From Mycteria americana (lineage: Eukaryota > Chordata > Aves > Ciconiiformes > Ciconiidae): 64,000 nucleotides of DNA. The stretch covers positions 17,630,001 through 17,694,000 of the forward strand of contig NC_134373.1 in assembly GCF_035582795.1 (NCBI RefSeq), in the 5' to 3' direction. Positions 50,245 through 62,659 of the stretch are shown here, in pieces. The notes under the pieces were generated by a model. The model did not search any database and was not told the origin of the DNA. It saw only the letters and a program-made list of their open reading frames with translations. Numbering within the stretch: the stretch's first letter is position 1; each line of letters begins with the position of its first letter. A program made the position numbers and the translations under genes.

Positions 50245-53200
50245 GTGATTTCAAAGGCATTCTGTTCAGGGCTGCCTTCTTTTCCAGTGGTGGAAGGGAT
50301 CTTTTTATTGATTTTTCTTTTTATTTGCCTTTCAATACCAAATGAATTTTACATAAATATTTGTTTAAAATGTGATACTGTCTGACTGAATTAGAAACAT
50401 ACATCCCAATAAACTAAGGGATATCTACCAAGGCTTGCATATGTCTTTTATTCTCTATATCTGGCTTTGGGGTTTTTTTGCCTTGTGTATTTCCTCACTC
50501 CTTTCTCGCGATGTCTTTGGTAATTTCTTTTTAATGACGATGCACTTAAATTGCTATGTAAATGAATAAGCCATTCGAATGAAACTCCTAAGCTTACAAA
50601 GGTAGCATTGCCCAAAGTAAAAAAGCTTCATCCTCTTTCTTTCTTTGCTATGTGCATGAGCTTGTAGTGCTTAAGTATGCACTGAGTCTAAAAATGTATG
50701 AAGTCTTACTGAAGTTAGTGAGCAACTCAAATGTTTAAAGTTAAGATACTGCTTAAATGTGCTGAATGATGACTTGAGTATCCTGTCATCCAGACCTTGC
50801 TGTAAAATCATTGTTGATTAAGTTCTGCACATGTAACCCTGCAAGCTTATAGTGACGGTTCTTGGTCCTAGTTTAGTTAACTGCATTTTTTCCTTGAGAT
50901 CAATCTTGATCATAGCTTTCTTTTGTTCTCTTGTGCCACTGATTTAAAAAGGAAAGAACCCCCTCAGATAAATGCTTGCTTTTGTATCCCTTTAAGTTCC
51001 TCTTCTGGGAACAGGAACAATGGCGTAACTAAAGACTGGTTAGTTTGCAATAAGCAAAGTATAAATGTTTTTAAAACACAATTAAATTATCTGATTTTTT
51101 TTTTGTAGTTGAGACTGTTTAAAAAAATTTCTGATTGGGGAGAGAGAAGCAAAGAAATTCAGGTTGCTTACAAGTAAAACATCAATAGCTATATGCATAT
51201 ATTGCACAACATTTTAGTCATGGAAGTTTTAGGGTTTTTCAAACAGCTTGTCTTTTGTAAAGTGATGAAAATGCCAAATGGTCATCCGCACAAGTCATCT
51301 CATTCACTTAAGGACTTGGCAGTATTTGTGGAACAGATGCAGGCATTGTTGTTCTAGCAAGCATTAATTATTCTGCAGTCTCATCCTGATGTATGTTTTT
51401 AGATATATTAGTGTAAAAATAACTGTATGAAAATTCAACCAAAGTACTCGTTGTACAAACTGGGAAATCTGTTTGAAAGCAAAGTTCAGTGTTCCCACAT
51501 CTGATGTTCTGTTTGTCAGTCATGGAAAAAATGATCTCTCCTTTATGGTGGCAGTATGGAAAAATCATTGTTGTTTTTGTTTGCGTGTTGTTTTTTAGTG
51601 GGAAATGCAAACTTTTTGGCCTAAGCGCTTGCCTTTTTTGTTCTGGAAAGACTTGCTGAACAGTGCTTGAAAAAAGGAGGGGTTTAGGGAGGGATGGTGT
51701 CCCAAGCCCAGATAGCTGTCCAAGAAACATTAATATTACTTTTTTCCCCAAGTTCTAGGTGTAAGGTAACCTAACATGTTTAACTTCTAATTCAGTTGTG
51801 CATGCCATATGTTGTAACTATAACTGTTTTGAAATATGCATTCTAGTGTTGATGGATAGCTGTGTCCAAAATTTGAGAGGCATGTTTATAGTGTCTTAGC
51901 TAAAAGTTCTTTGGAGTGTGTGTGTAAAGCATTCCTGAAACTTCAGGCAACTTATTGCTAGTGCTTAAGTCTACTGTTATGCTTTTCTTTGATGCTATTT
52001 GATGATTTTCTTGGATTCTGAAAGTGTCTTCAGCATCCAAGAAAAATAAAAGTGGCAATGTTATGCTATTGTCTGTGCGTACTGAAGTTTGCTTCCTTTG
52101 TTGTGTTTTCTGCATTGTGGCTCGAATCACCAAGTGTGTGTTTTGTTTTTTATTTTATTTTTTTAAACTTTCAGACAAACATTTATGTTTGAGTATTGGC
52201 TGAACTTTTCAGAAGTGGTAGCTCACTTTTTAATTTGGTTGTTGGTTTGGGCGTTTTGGGTTTTTTTCTTTTTTTTTTTTTTTTTAATAGGTCTAGTAGT
52301 AGAGAAGAGCAGATGCTGATACTGGCAGATTCCAGTGAGCCTAAGGAAGCCATGTCTCAAGATGCTATTTTGACACTTCATCTTGTTCTTAAAAGTAGTG
52401 CTAGTGTGCCTTTTGAGTTCATTCTGATTAAACATCGAATGCACAAAGCCTTGAATGTTCAGAGTGCTTCCAGAAGAATCATGTGTGTGATCTTAGAGGT
52501 TCCTTAAAACCAAAAGTATATGGATTGGCAGCCAACTTTGTAATTATTTTTTTCCTAAATAGACTAGTAAGGTGCCTTTTTTCCCTTTTTTTTAAATTCC
52601 AAGATAATTTTGTCTGCCACCCGTACCTGATGAAGCTCAGCTTAAACATGAAATAATTAATAGTTAAATTTCTTGGTGTGAAACATAATGCATGCTGTTA
52701 CATGCAAGTTGCTTTGTTTTTTGTAAGCTAAGGAGATCACAGAAATGGCTTTATTTTGTAACTGCAGATTTGGGTGCTAAAGATTATATAGTGCTTTTCT
52801 ACATCATGCAAATGTCATGGTTTTTAGTTACTTATAGCTTTGCTGGACACAAATTTCAACTGGAGACACGATATCTAATGTGGTAACCAATGCTAAAATT
52901 ATGAGCTCACTTCCATGTCCTCTTCTGGCTGCTGCTGTGCTGGTTGTGAGAACGTAATGCTTCCCAGCTGTTGGTGACATCCAGAAGTTGCTGCCACCAT
53001 TGAACTCTCTGCCCAGCTGTTGTGAACATCTTGTTGCCAGCTTCTGTTAGAAATGAGCTGGAGAGGTCTCTGTAGGAATGCATGGAGAGTGAGGAAAGTT
53101 TTCTCTATTTTCTCCCATTTGGTACTTGAGCAGAACTACCTTTGAATTTTTGGCTTTGCAGCTAACTGTTTGCAGCAGGTTTTTTTGTAGTATACACAGA

Positions 53201-53785
53201 CTCAAACCTTATTAGAAGAAAAAGATGATGTCAGTCTAAGATATTCTTTCTTGTAGATCCATACGCAAAGCCTCTGTCCTCATAGAGGCTTTTTGTGCAC
53301 TGCAATTTCTAATCCATTTATCAGGAAAGAAATTTAAGCATGTTTAGATGGTTTCCTGCTTGGACGTGCATCAAGTGATATGTAGCTATATCCTCAAATT
53401 TGTGCCAGTTCACAAATAACCTTGTGAAAACTGACATTCCTTTGTCTTCCTTATGAAACTATCGATTGACCTCTTCTTTCTGAGGATTTTGTGAAGTTTA
53501 TGGTTATGAAACCTTTTCAGAGTTGCTAAAGTTTAAATAAGTGCTTGTATTATGAAATACACTTCAGTGCTACTGAGAAATTGTAATTTGGAAAATCTAT
53601 TAATACGCTTGAGCATTAAACTTGAAAGTTATTTCTAAATGAGTAAACTTAAGGTTTTTAAAACTATTTTTATAAGTAAAAAAACTATGTAGTTGTATTT
53701 TTCAGTAGAGTTGAAATCCAGAGTCATTGTGATGTGACGCTTGTTCATTATTTTTATTTTTTTCTAAGTGTTTTTCTTCTTTTAG
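50245..53785 (+). other. SESTD1: SESTD1 intron 4
   Basis: AT-rich, with a T-rich run at 52269-52285. A 127-codon minus-strand open frame at 51368-51751 has no coding character and is not annotated. The intron ends GTTTTTCTTCTTTTAG. Nothing else recognised. Confidence 0.9.
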
Positions 53786-53876
53786 TGAAAAGTGTAAAGC
53801 TAGAGGATTTACTGTGATAGTGGATGGCAGAAAATCTCAATGGAACGTGGTGAAGACGGTTGTGTTAATGCTACAG
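53786..53876 (+). CDS. SESTD1: SESTD1 coding exon 3
   Basis: 91 bases between the acceptor TTCTTCTTTTAG and the donor GTAAAT. The first T completes the serine codon begun in the preceding exon. The rest reads [18 protein letters not shown], then [12 protein letters not shown], matching SESTD1 residues 55-85. [13 protein letters not shown] is a second core strand and turn of the CRAL-TRIO-like domain, the counterpart of the FTVVVDAR-type strand seen in Trio/Kalirin SEC14 domains. Intact, ending at a codon boundary. Confidence 0.96.
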
Positions 53877-55940
53877 GTAAATAAATTTTTATACGTTCAT
53901 AGTTGATTGATTAGTTTTATAAATGTGAACCCAATAGCTATGTTATTGTAGAGGCAGTAATTTCTTTACTGAGAAATAGACCATTTATGGCCTTTTAAAA
54001 ACACAAAATGTGGTTCTGTGACAGTTCTGGGCAGGAAGAAACAATCTGAAAAGCAGATGATACAACTCACTCAAGTGAGGGACAAATTCTTTACATGCTG
54101 AGAACACACGATTGTAGATCTTTTTCTAAAATGGAGTTTTAGTTAAAAAAATACAGAATTATGGTCCTGGCATTGTCAACTGTGAGTAGTAGGAATGTCT
54201 GCAGGGGAACAGTTCACACTGATAGTGCAGCTGAGCAGGTTCTGATGCAATATGCTGTACTACTTGGTTTCCATTGGCATTGGCTATAGTTGATTTTGTT
54301 GTGTATAATAGTCCCAATCACAAATTATATTCTGGATGCTATACAAAATAGGAGAATTAAAACAAAAAAGGGCTAATTCCCAATTAAAGAAATTCATAAC
54401 AATTATTATTGTAGCTTTTCAGCTAAATAAAGTCTTATTTCTGCTAAACAGTATAGGTTATTTTCTAGTCTCAGTGGTCAAAGAAAAAGCAAGATACAGC
54501 AGTCTGAATAGATTAGAGAACTTGGACTACTGCCTGCCTTGCTGCACAGATGACTTCTCTTTATCAGAGCAGTTTTCCTCTCAGACTTAGATGAAGCCTC
54601 TGAAAGTATGTCAAATATGAATAATTTGATATTGTTGTCCTGCTGGCTCATTGTTGCTCCTGGGATTTTTAGTCCGTTTCAAGGTGTCTTTCAGCTATTC
54701 TTGACTAAGATGGCATTCCTATTAATAGTTATAGTAATTGGATCCGTTATATTCTGATTATGATCTTGACAGAGCTTTCACTTAGCTAGTGTGCAGTTGT
54801 GACATTTAGTGGGAACTTCAGCTAGTGGGAAAGGCACCTATTTGCCCATGCTCAGATTTCAGTGGCTTCCTGTCAGCACACTTCCTGCCAGTGTGAAGCC
54901 TGCGGAAACATGTTGCACATCTGTGTCTTTAATTTGAGAAGGAAGCAATAAAGAAGATTTTCATATGTAAACTAATCACTTGCGCAGACCACTTCAGATT
55001 TCTCTCTGCTTGGACACAGGTAGTTCTCAAAGGTGCTGGCTGGTCATCAAAGAGACACTTCTGTGTTAAAAAATATTGTCTACTTATAAATAGTTTTTGT
55101 ATATTTATTAAAATGGTGCAAGAATGAAATATCTTTTTATTTCAGTCCTATGCTTTCTGAGTTGGATGTATATAACTTTTCCAGAACTATATTTTTATAA
55201 AAATACTGAGGTATTAGAAGAGAAATCCTATGCACTGTGTCACCTTTATGTCAGTACTGTGATTATCTAACTGTTGCTTATTGCTATAGCTGATGATTTG
55301 GGGAGTAATCAAGAGTCTCTGTTCCTTGATCTGCATTCAGTGTGACAACATAAAATCAGCTTGGTAGATGAAATTACTGTTTCAGGCTGAGGAATGTTTT
55401 TGTGATAATACTTTTATGAATTAATAAGCTGAAATGTTAATATTAAGCCCTTTCATTCTAGTCTAAGAAAGAAGTACTAGAGAAGTATAGGATATAATCT
55501 TTATGTGATTTAATAACAAAGTATACAATTCTGTTCTAACTTTGATTACCATTTCATCCTACATAGCAAATGATGCTTGTAACAGCTTTGTTGTCCTTAA
55601 CATTTTAAATGAAATGCCATAAATAAAATTAAGTCTAGCCTATAATTCATGTTTTTCTGTACTGATGTAGCATGGGCTAATGGTTAGGCCTCAAGAATGG
55701 GAGTAAAGAGGCTAGATTTTATTTTCAGTTCTGACATGATTTTACTATGAAATTTAGTGCAATCTACTACAAAGTAGGATGGAGCCAACATGTGATGTAG
55801 ATGCAGCAGACTTAGTTTAATTTCTGTCTGTAAATTTTAAGTTCTTGAATAGATGATGACATGTAAGTGGAATTCAGTTCTGTGGTAAATGAAGGTTTAA
55901 TCTTGAATGTTTTACTTATTTTTTTTCATTTGTTTTACAG
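53877..55940 (+). other. SESTD1: SESTD1 intron 5
   Basis: About 2 kb of AT-rich sequence with no repeat or nested exon recognised. Borders are GTAAAT and TCATTTGTTTTACAG. Confidence 0.92.
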
Positions 55941-56054
55941 AATGTTGTTCCAGCTGAGGTGTCACTTGTTTGTGTAGTAAAGCCAGATGAATTTTGGGAT
56001 AAGAAGGTTACGCATTTCTGTTTTTGGAAAGAGAAAGATAGACTTGGCTTTGAG
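55941..56054 (+). CDS. SESTD1: SESTD1 coding exon 4 (last one in window)
   Basis: 114 bases, exactly 38 codons, between the acceptor GTTTTACAG and the donor GTATGT. It reads [19 protein letters not shown], then [19 protein letters not shown], residues 86-123 of SESTD1, still within the SEC14-like domain. The exons in this window sum to 369 coding bases (123 codons) with no gap or frameshift. The remaining roughly 570 residues, including the end of the lipid-binding domain and all spectrin repeats, must lie beyond base 64000. Confidence 0.96.
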
Positions 56055-57134
56055 GTATGTAGAACTTTTGTCTACTTCAGTCAAAAATACCATTTCTGGA
56101 ATACTAGAGTAATTGGATGAAAATTAATGTCTCTTTAAAAATAGTTATATTCCAGATGCTTTGTGGATATCCTTAAACTGCTGTGGCCTTTTAATTTTTC
56201 CCTCTTCAAGAAGGATATTCAATGAAGTAGGTCTCAAATTAGAAATGTGTGGCATTTCATTCTTTGCTCAGTGAGAGGATAAAGCTATTTGATACATAAT
56301 GTGGATGTTTTGAGTAAGAAACTGTTGTACAGGGTTTAGTGTGAATTTTTTTCATAAGTCTTCTGTAATAGGCTGTAGAGATACATGTTGTATGGTGTCA
56401 CTAAATCAGTAGTAACCATTTTGAAGAACATCTTGCTGCTGTTGCATGCATGTTCTCTCATTTTTTGAGTTCTTTGACATTAGTAACAAAGGTTATATGT
56501 CCCTTCTGTTTGCCAAATATAAGGTGATAGTGTCCTTACCTTGTGAGGCAGAGCGTGTAAAAGAGATTACACACTAATGTTAGCAGTTCTATTTTTTTAT
56601 CTTTTTGGGAGGTTAACAGAAACTTCAGTTTTCCCTATTTTTGGAAAATGATCTGTACCATCAACCTTTCCAATCATTTTTGAAGCTGATCTTGTTTGAA
56701 CTACAACAGGCTTGCTGTGCTCACCAAATACTAAAATGTCGACTTGTTTTGTACATCAAAGCTCTTAGAGAGCCTCTTTTTCATGAAAGAGATTGAATAG
56801 AAAAGTGTTTTGCAGCCTTGTCTAATGCTGTGTAATTCTTTCTCATGGTAAGATTATAACATTTCATGAATACTCCTGTAGAAAACTTAGTTCAGGGAAA
56901 ATGGGAATTGGAAGGTGGCAGCGGAAAGGTTATGTAACTGCTAAAAAATGTAAACCTAAAGACTCTCTCATCCAGATGTAGTGCTGCTAATTCATATGAA
57001 TTTTATCCTGTTAAGTCTTGTCTCAGACTTTACCTAGAATAGGTGGCTTCATTTTTTGGAAGCAATTCCTGCATGTGAAAGTGCTCTGAAGGAGTTGGAG
57101 GGGGTAACATTCCTATTTTCAATCAGATGACTGA

Positions 57135-57161
57135 CCACCCCCACCCCCTACCCCACCCCCC
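57135..57161 (+). repeat. C-rich tract; G-quadruplex motif on minus strand
   Basis: Four C runs of four to six bases are separated by one or two bases (C5 A C5 TA C4 A C6 pattern). The minus strand thus carries a textbook four-run G-quadruplex motif, and the + strand (also the SESTD1 pre-mRNA sense) an i-motif. It is followed at once by T7 and A7. Confidence 0.75.
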
Positions 57162-58643
57162 ATTTTTTTAAAAAAATCTGCTTTAAGAGTCCTTTTATTA
57201 CATTACTTCATTTCTTTGTAATCTGCTTTAGAGTCTTATAAGTAAGGAAATCCTGCATGTTTGCCTTCAGGTTGTTTATCTTGCAGATGAAAATCATGTT
57301 TTCTTTTTGAGTAGTTCTTTAAAGACAGATTTGAAAAGTAGCCCAGGTTCAACAAAGCAATCCAAAGAATCCCTGAACAGTTTGAAAGTCTGCAGCCAGC
57401 AAGATATTCACTAATAAAGGTAGTGAAGTGCCTGAAATTTTGCTACTGGAAGTAGTTCCAACTGTGATAATCTTGTGACTTGCATTACAGTTAAACGCTC
57501 TTGGGTTTCACAGATGTCTGTCTGTCCCTTCATCTGAATCCCTTGAGGGGACTGGCAAGGAGGTGTGGTCAAAGTATATTTCTGTCTTGAAGTTCAGCAT
57601 GTAGCAGCTCGATCATAGCTTCTTTAATCAAAAACATGATTATCAAAAGAAAAAGACATGAGTATGGTGGTGTCCACCTTTTATAAACTAGCCTATTGTT
57701 TGGAGCACATCTAAGATGAGAATTAAAGAGACTGAACCAACCATCTGTACTCAAAAGGATGATTCTTAAGCTTGCGTTTAGAAAGTGACTTAAGTTTGCA
57801 ATATTCAGTTTCACACAGATGCTTTCAGGCCATAAGGTATATGCCAAAGTCCAGAGAGTGGCAGTAATAAAGGTGAACCGCCCTCTTTAGCAGTCTCTAC
57901 TGTCTGATTTAGGGTTTCTTTTCCCATCTGCACACCTGTAAATATGGTCCTTGGACAAGTTCAGGAAGCCTTTGAAGTTGTGGTATAAAAGAATTTTATA
58001 CAGTGGTTGTTACTGTATACATCATGGTATTGCCAGTTTGGAAGTTAATCCTCTAGAATAGATTCTTCTTGGATTTTTCTTTAATATGACTTAGCAAGAA
58101 TCTATTTCTAGACAAATAAGCAGAAAGCCTACAGAAAATATGTTAACGGAGCAGGGATAACTTAAATGGCTATGATAATAAAGGGATTTTTTTGTTTTAC
58201 TTTAAGGATTAGCTAACAGTCATTAAATGATAATTCTGTAATGAAATTTAGTAAGCTTGGTAATTTTATGAAGAGTGTTCTGTGCCAATGATGATGTTGG
58301 CGTTGTTGGCATAGACCATTGGAGTTGTGTAACTAAACTTTTTGGCTTCTGTTTGTAGACTACTTTTTTCATTACTGAACTGTAAACATTTCTCCCTGAC
58401 CTGAAATTTTGATCTAAGATTCTCTTAAATTAATAGTTCTAAAGTTTTAGGAAGAAGAAAATAATTAAGCTATTAGAGATGCATTTCATGCAAACATATG
58501 TCAAAATGTGTCAACTGTCAGAAAAGTAGTCAGTGATGTATCATTTTACAAGAAAAATAATCATAGCGTTAAAACACAGCAGCTGCTTCTTAGGCACGAG
58601 GAAAACTTCAGATTTTTTCCCTAATGGCTCCTTGTATCTTGGC

Positions 58644-58829
58644 TTAATGCATGGGCAGATCAGAAGTTTGTATGAGTATAGGATAGTCATAGGTAGTTGC
58701 TGAATTCTCATTTTGGTTGATAGGTCTTTGCTCTTGAGTTTCCTTTCTGCCTAATTTAGAAGCACTGAAAACAGGGTGAGACTGCTTGCTTGCACAAGGG
58801 GCTATCATCAGCTTTGGGGCAGTTGTCAT
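58644..58829 (-). other. Protein-like antisense open frame (61 codons)
   Basis: On the minus strand an ATG at 58829 follows directly after a possible acceptor (CCAACCTCAGTTAG), and the frame runs 61 codons to a TAA. The translation starts MTTAPKLMIAPCASKQ and ends ILIQTSDLPMH. Its mixed composition looks more like protein than its AT-rich setting would suggest, but no family is recognised. An in-frame TAG stands immediately before the ATG, so translation must begin here or the segment must be an exon spliced at that AG. Weak on its own; listed because a stronger candidate lies 2.6 kb upstream on the same strand. Confidence 0.15.
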
Positions 58830-61458
58830 CTAACTGAGGTTGGATAAGGTGCAGCTATTGATATAGAGTTGCTATTGATGTTTTTAAAGAGACTGTGTGA
58901 TACCATCCTAGCTCATGGCTTTTGCTTCTTTCTTGCACTTTCTTGGCTTTTTTGTATTTATTTTTTTCTGTGCAATAGCTCATACTCTTAAATGGCATTC
59001 TTCATTAAAGGACAGGGAAAGCTGAGAGGACAGTAGGAAAAATCCTGTGCTTTCCCAGATAATGAAGAATCACCTGTGGTATTAGGCAAGCCTTTATTCT
59101 TCACCATCCATTAACTCTTGGTTATCTGTTACTTGGTTGTGATTAGGAAAACTGGCTCAGTAAAAATAACCCACCTTCTCTGTGCTCCAAATAATATTTG
59201 TGTTAGAGATGTCTTTGCTCTATTCCTGATATGAGCGCAGAGCACTGATAAGGCTATGGAAGCGTCTAACGCATGCACAAATCTACAGCTGCATAACTGT
59301 ACATTACTGGCAGGAAAAACAAAACAACATACAACTTGTCTTTTGGGTCATGGGTTAGATTTGCATAACTACTAGGAAGATCCAAGACTGCTTTTGCACC
59401 AGTGAAAGAAATATGATCTAAAAATTAAATGAAAGTATGAAATCTTTTTATTCACTTGAGAGTGTAATCTTAATTTTATTTGAAGTTAATGCTATGTAAC
59501 TGTGATTTCTAATTTCTAATGGGGCATCACATCTACCTCCTATTTCCTGCTACCTGATCTGTTTTTAATACTTTGCTTAATATTGCCATATGAAGCCATC
59601 AATCACAATGCCTCCCTTTCTGTTCAAAGGCAGAGATCCTTTGCTTCAGAGTGAGATGATACGGTGATGATGAGTTACAAAGCACTGAAAGTAGATGTGG
59701 GAACTGAGATCAAAAGGCTACTGGGTGAATAAGTATAAAGAGGTGGGCTGATTGAGCTGAGTTAAAAAGTGCATATCCTTATTCCTGGTTAGTATTAATG
59801 TTGGTTTTGGGCCTGCCTCAGGTCAATTCCCATTCATCCTCTAGCAGAGCTTTCCTCTGTCCCTTTATTCTTCCTTAAAATGCTTATTAGCAACCAGTTC
59901 ATGTGTTCATCAAAGCTGTTTTTTCTGGTCCTGTGCCCATGCTGCATAACAGGAGGGTTGTCTTAATAATTGTTCCAAGGGTGTCTTTCAGCTGAAATGT
60001 TGTGTATGTTACAGTGTAATACTTAATACTGTTAATGTTTTTAAATGAATGAGGAACAGGGTTTCAATATAGAAATTTCTAACTGTTTTGGAGGGTTGGG
60101 AGGTGTTGCTTTTTGCTTTTTTGTTAATTTACTCTACATAGTGATGTGAAACAAATCACTCTGTTAGCTGTAGCGTGTTGTATTTGGTTGTGAGCTTTTC
60201 ATATGAAGATAACTAGGATAGCTGGAGGAAAATGTGTACCATAAAAGTAGAAGAAATGTACAAATTCTGCATATGTTGCAGTTTGTACAGAATGCAAAAT
60301 TGCCTACAGACTGGTGGGGTTTTTTTTTGCATACGACATTCATTTAAGGGAATGGGAGGAAAAATAATCTCTAAGCCTGGTTTAGTTATTAGATTAGTCC
60401 TTTGAAAATCAGTTTGTCTCGAAAGCAGGGAGGAGGAAAGTGTGCTTGCTGTTCTTATCTTTGTGGAAATTATGGAGCAAAATTTAGAAGTTCACTTAGG
60501 ACTGTGAGATAAGAAATCAAGGGCTAGGTGGTTTTAAAAAAAAAAGAAAAAAGGAGGAAGAAAAAAAAGGTGGTAAACTACTGGGAACTAATTGGAAAAA
60601 TCAGACCTTAGAGTATATAGCAAAAGGATCCTGATAGTCCTGAAGTCCAAAGTCTCAGTAGCTCTAAATGCTTCACGCTTGTACTGTAGCAGCTAACAAC
60701 TCTTAAGTCTCTAGTAATAGCGTCAGAAATTTCTTATGATCATATATCAGCAGAATCATGTCTCTAATGTCAAGTCATCAATGTACAGAGGAGTACAGAA
60801 ACCTAAATTCACATTTTTCTGTGAAAATTTCCTGCCTATCAACCTGTTTATGGTCCATATACTTGCATATCAGAATTGATCTGAAAGAAATTAGCTAGCA
60901 GACTTCTCTTTTTTCATGTTATGTACCTGAAAAATAGCTAGTAAGATCTTGTCATTTGTTAAAAAGTTTAGGAACTGTTTAAGAAAACAACTGGAAAGGC
61001 TAAATCCAATGTGATTAGACCCCAGTTTTTCATATCGGTCCCCAGTTCAAGTAAAGTAACTCTTCTGTCTACCTAAGTCAGTGATACATAGCTAAGTAGA
61101 TACTTTCCTTCTCTAGACTAACAATCTTCATTCTGAAAGTGATTAAACACCTGTTATGTGGTTATAGCAATCCTTAATGTTCCAAAATACAAAAATCTCC
61201 ACCCCAAACACTTTTATATATGCTTTTTTTGGTGCCACTGAAAACACACTGTGGTCCAGAACTTTCTACTATGTTACTACAAGAGGTTTTTATACTGTTC
61301 TTGTATTTTGAAATTAACTGTTGTTACCACATGTATCTTTATATCTTAGCTCTCAGTATTCCACTGGGAAATTAATTGTGGCACAATCATCCCCAATTTA
61401 TCTTTTAAGAATAATGCTGATAAGATATTGCTCCACAGAATGCAGAATGAATAACACT

Positions 61459-61812
61459 TTATAGGAAATCTTTAATTTTTGTATCAGATCTTCCAGTCCA
61501 CTGTTTTAATACTGAGGTACCAAAATTTGTAGCTTTCATGGACTTTCCCAAAAATGCATATAGGAGTTCCAATTTTTTATCAAAATTATGTTTATTTAAA
61601 TGCATCTCTCTTTTCATCTGCATGTATCTTTGTAGCTGCTGTTTTAACACTGGAGGCAATGGGCCCTTTCTTTTAAAAAACTGGGCCAAATCAGGGAATT
61701 GTCCCTGTGGAGCTGGAGTACTTAAGCCTGTGTTTACATCATGTTCTAAATTCAGTCCTAAAGAAGGGTGTGTTGGAAAATACCAGATTGTGTGTGCCTA
61801 TTAGTCTCTTCT
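61459..61812 (-). CDS. Putative terminal coding exon of an unidentified antisense gene
   Basis: On the minus strand a very good acceptor (CCTTTTTTCCATCCCAG) ends just before 61812. From its second base a frame stays open for 116 codons to TAA at 61461-61459. The translation is protein-like along its length: it opens EETNRHTQSGIFQTHPSLGL, has a middle FPDLAQFFKRKG that resembles a PCNA-interacting (PIP-like) motif lacking the usual glutamine, then the helical LKQQLQRYMQMKREM and KKLELLYAFLGK, and ends TKIKDFL. I do not recognise the protein. No close AATAAA signal lies downstream. No upstream exon joins cleanly within the window; phase rules out the piece at 62425-62659 as its direct neighbour by the sites I can see. 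It may be a nested gene, a decayed retrocopy, or chance. Confidence 0.35.
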
Positions 61813-62424
61813 CTGGGATGGAAAAAAGGTAGTGTGCTAATTATTGTCGTGAGCCCTGGAGGGGAAGGTTGAATGAGTGGGCAAAACCATGAGTGCTCGA
61901 AAGTGAGGAGACAGTTACTGGGAGTGGAGTTTACAGTTAGTCTAGTGTATATCTAGATTCTGCTAACTGCTCTTGGGTTTCTTGTATGCCAGATTTCTGT
62001 GTGATAATAGCCAGATAAATATTTAACTTGCGTTTCTTGGTGTAATGTTAAAGCAAATGATCATTGTATAGTGTTCCATATTAACAAATACCACTCTATC
62101 CTACTCAGTGTTTAATCAAAGTGTTTCAAAAAATGGGTTGGAATATTTATCATCAAACAATAGGATTCTTCTTCTCCTCTAGAAGAGGAAGTCTTTGCTT
62201 TACAATTCCGTGGCAATGAATCACCATCAGAGCAGATATATGGGCAGCTATGTTTTGTCTGTTAAAAGTACCATAGTTGTTATTGAAAAATCACCAGGAG
62301 AATAGTTGAGGCCATATTTAAGTTTTTTTTTGCAGCAGCAGCTGAGTTTGCTGGAGAATAAGCACAGCTAACTTTCAAAGAACACAAGTGCCAAAGGTGA
62401 ATCTGATTGTGCTTTAGAAAACAA

Positions 62425-62659
62425 TTAGGATTCACACTTAATTAAAAAAAAAAAGTTGCTGTTTTTCATAGAAAAGCTGCCTTCAGTGTAGTGTAAAAAA
62501 TGAACATAGGCGTTCTTCAGTTTGGATTTCTGCACAGGCTGAAGTGCAAAGTTATTCTCGCAAAATCTCTGCCTTGTTCGTTGAAGCTTTCCCCATATTT
62601 TTGCAAAGCTGTATGGATATGTAAGCTGCTGGCATAACAAATCAACAAGAATCAATCCA
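62425..62659 (-). other. Weak antisense exon-like open frame
   Basis: A good minus-strand acceptor (AAAGCTGTTTTCTCAG) is followed by an open frame of about 77 codons, starting GLILVDLLCQQLTYPYSFAK and containing KIWGKLQRTRQRFCENN. It then runs into a poly-T stretch and a TAA. There is no donor that would leave the two-base overhang needed to join the better candidate at 61812. One phrase (LV..LCQQL) recalls the C-terminal part of asteroid homolog ASTE1, but the likeness is short and I do not rely on it. Confidence 0.12.

Noticed and set aside
51368..51751. 127-codon minus-strand open frame in SESTD1 intron 4
   Set aside because: No acceptor, no recognisable motif, and low-complexity composition; judged a chance frame.
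62170..62192. Small palindrome around CCTCTAGAAGAGG
   Set aside because: Stem of only about five bases around TAGA; expected by chance in this composition.
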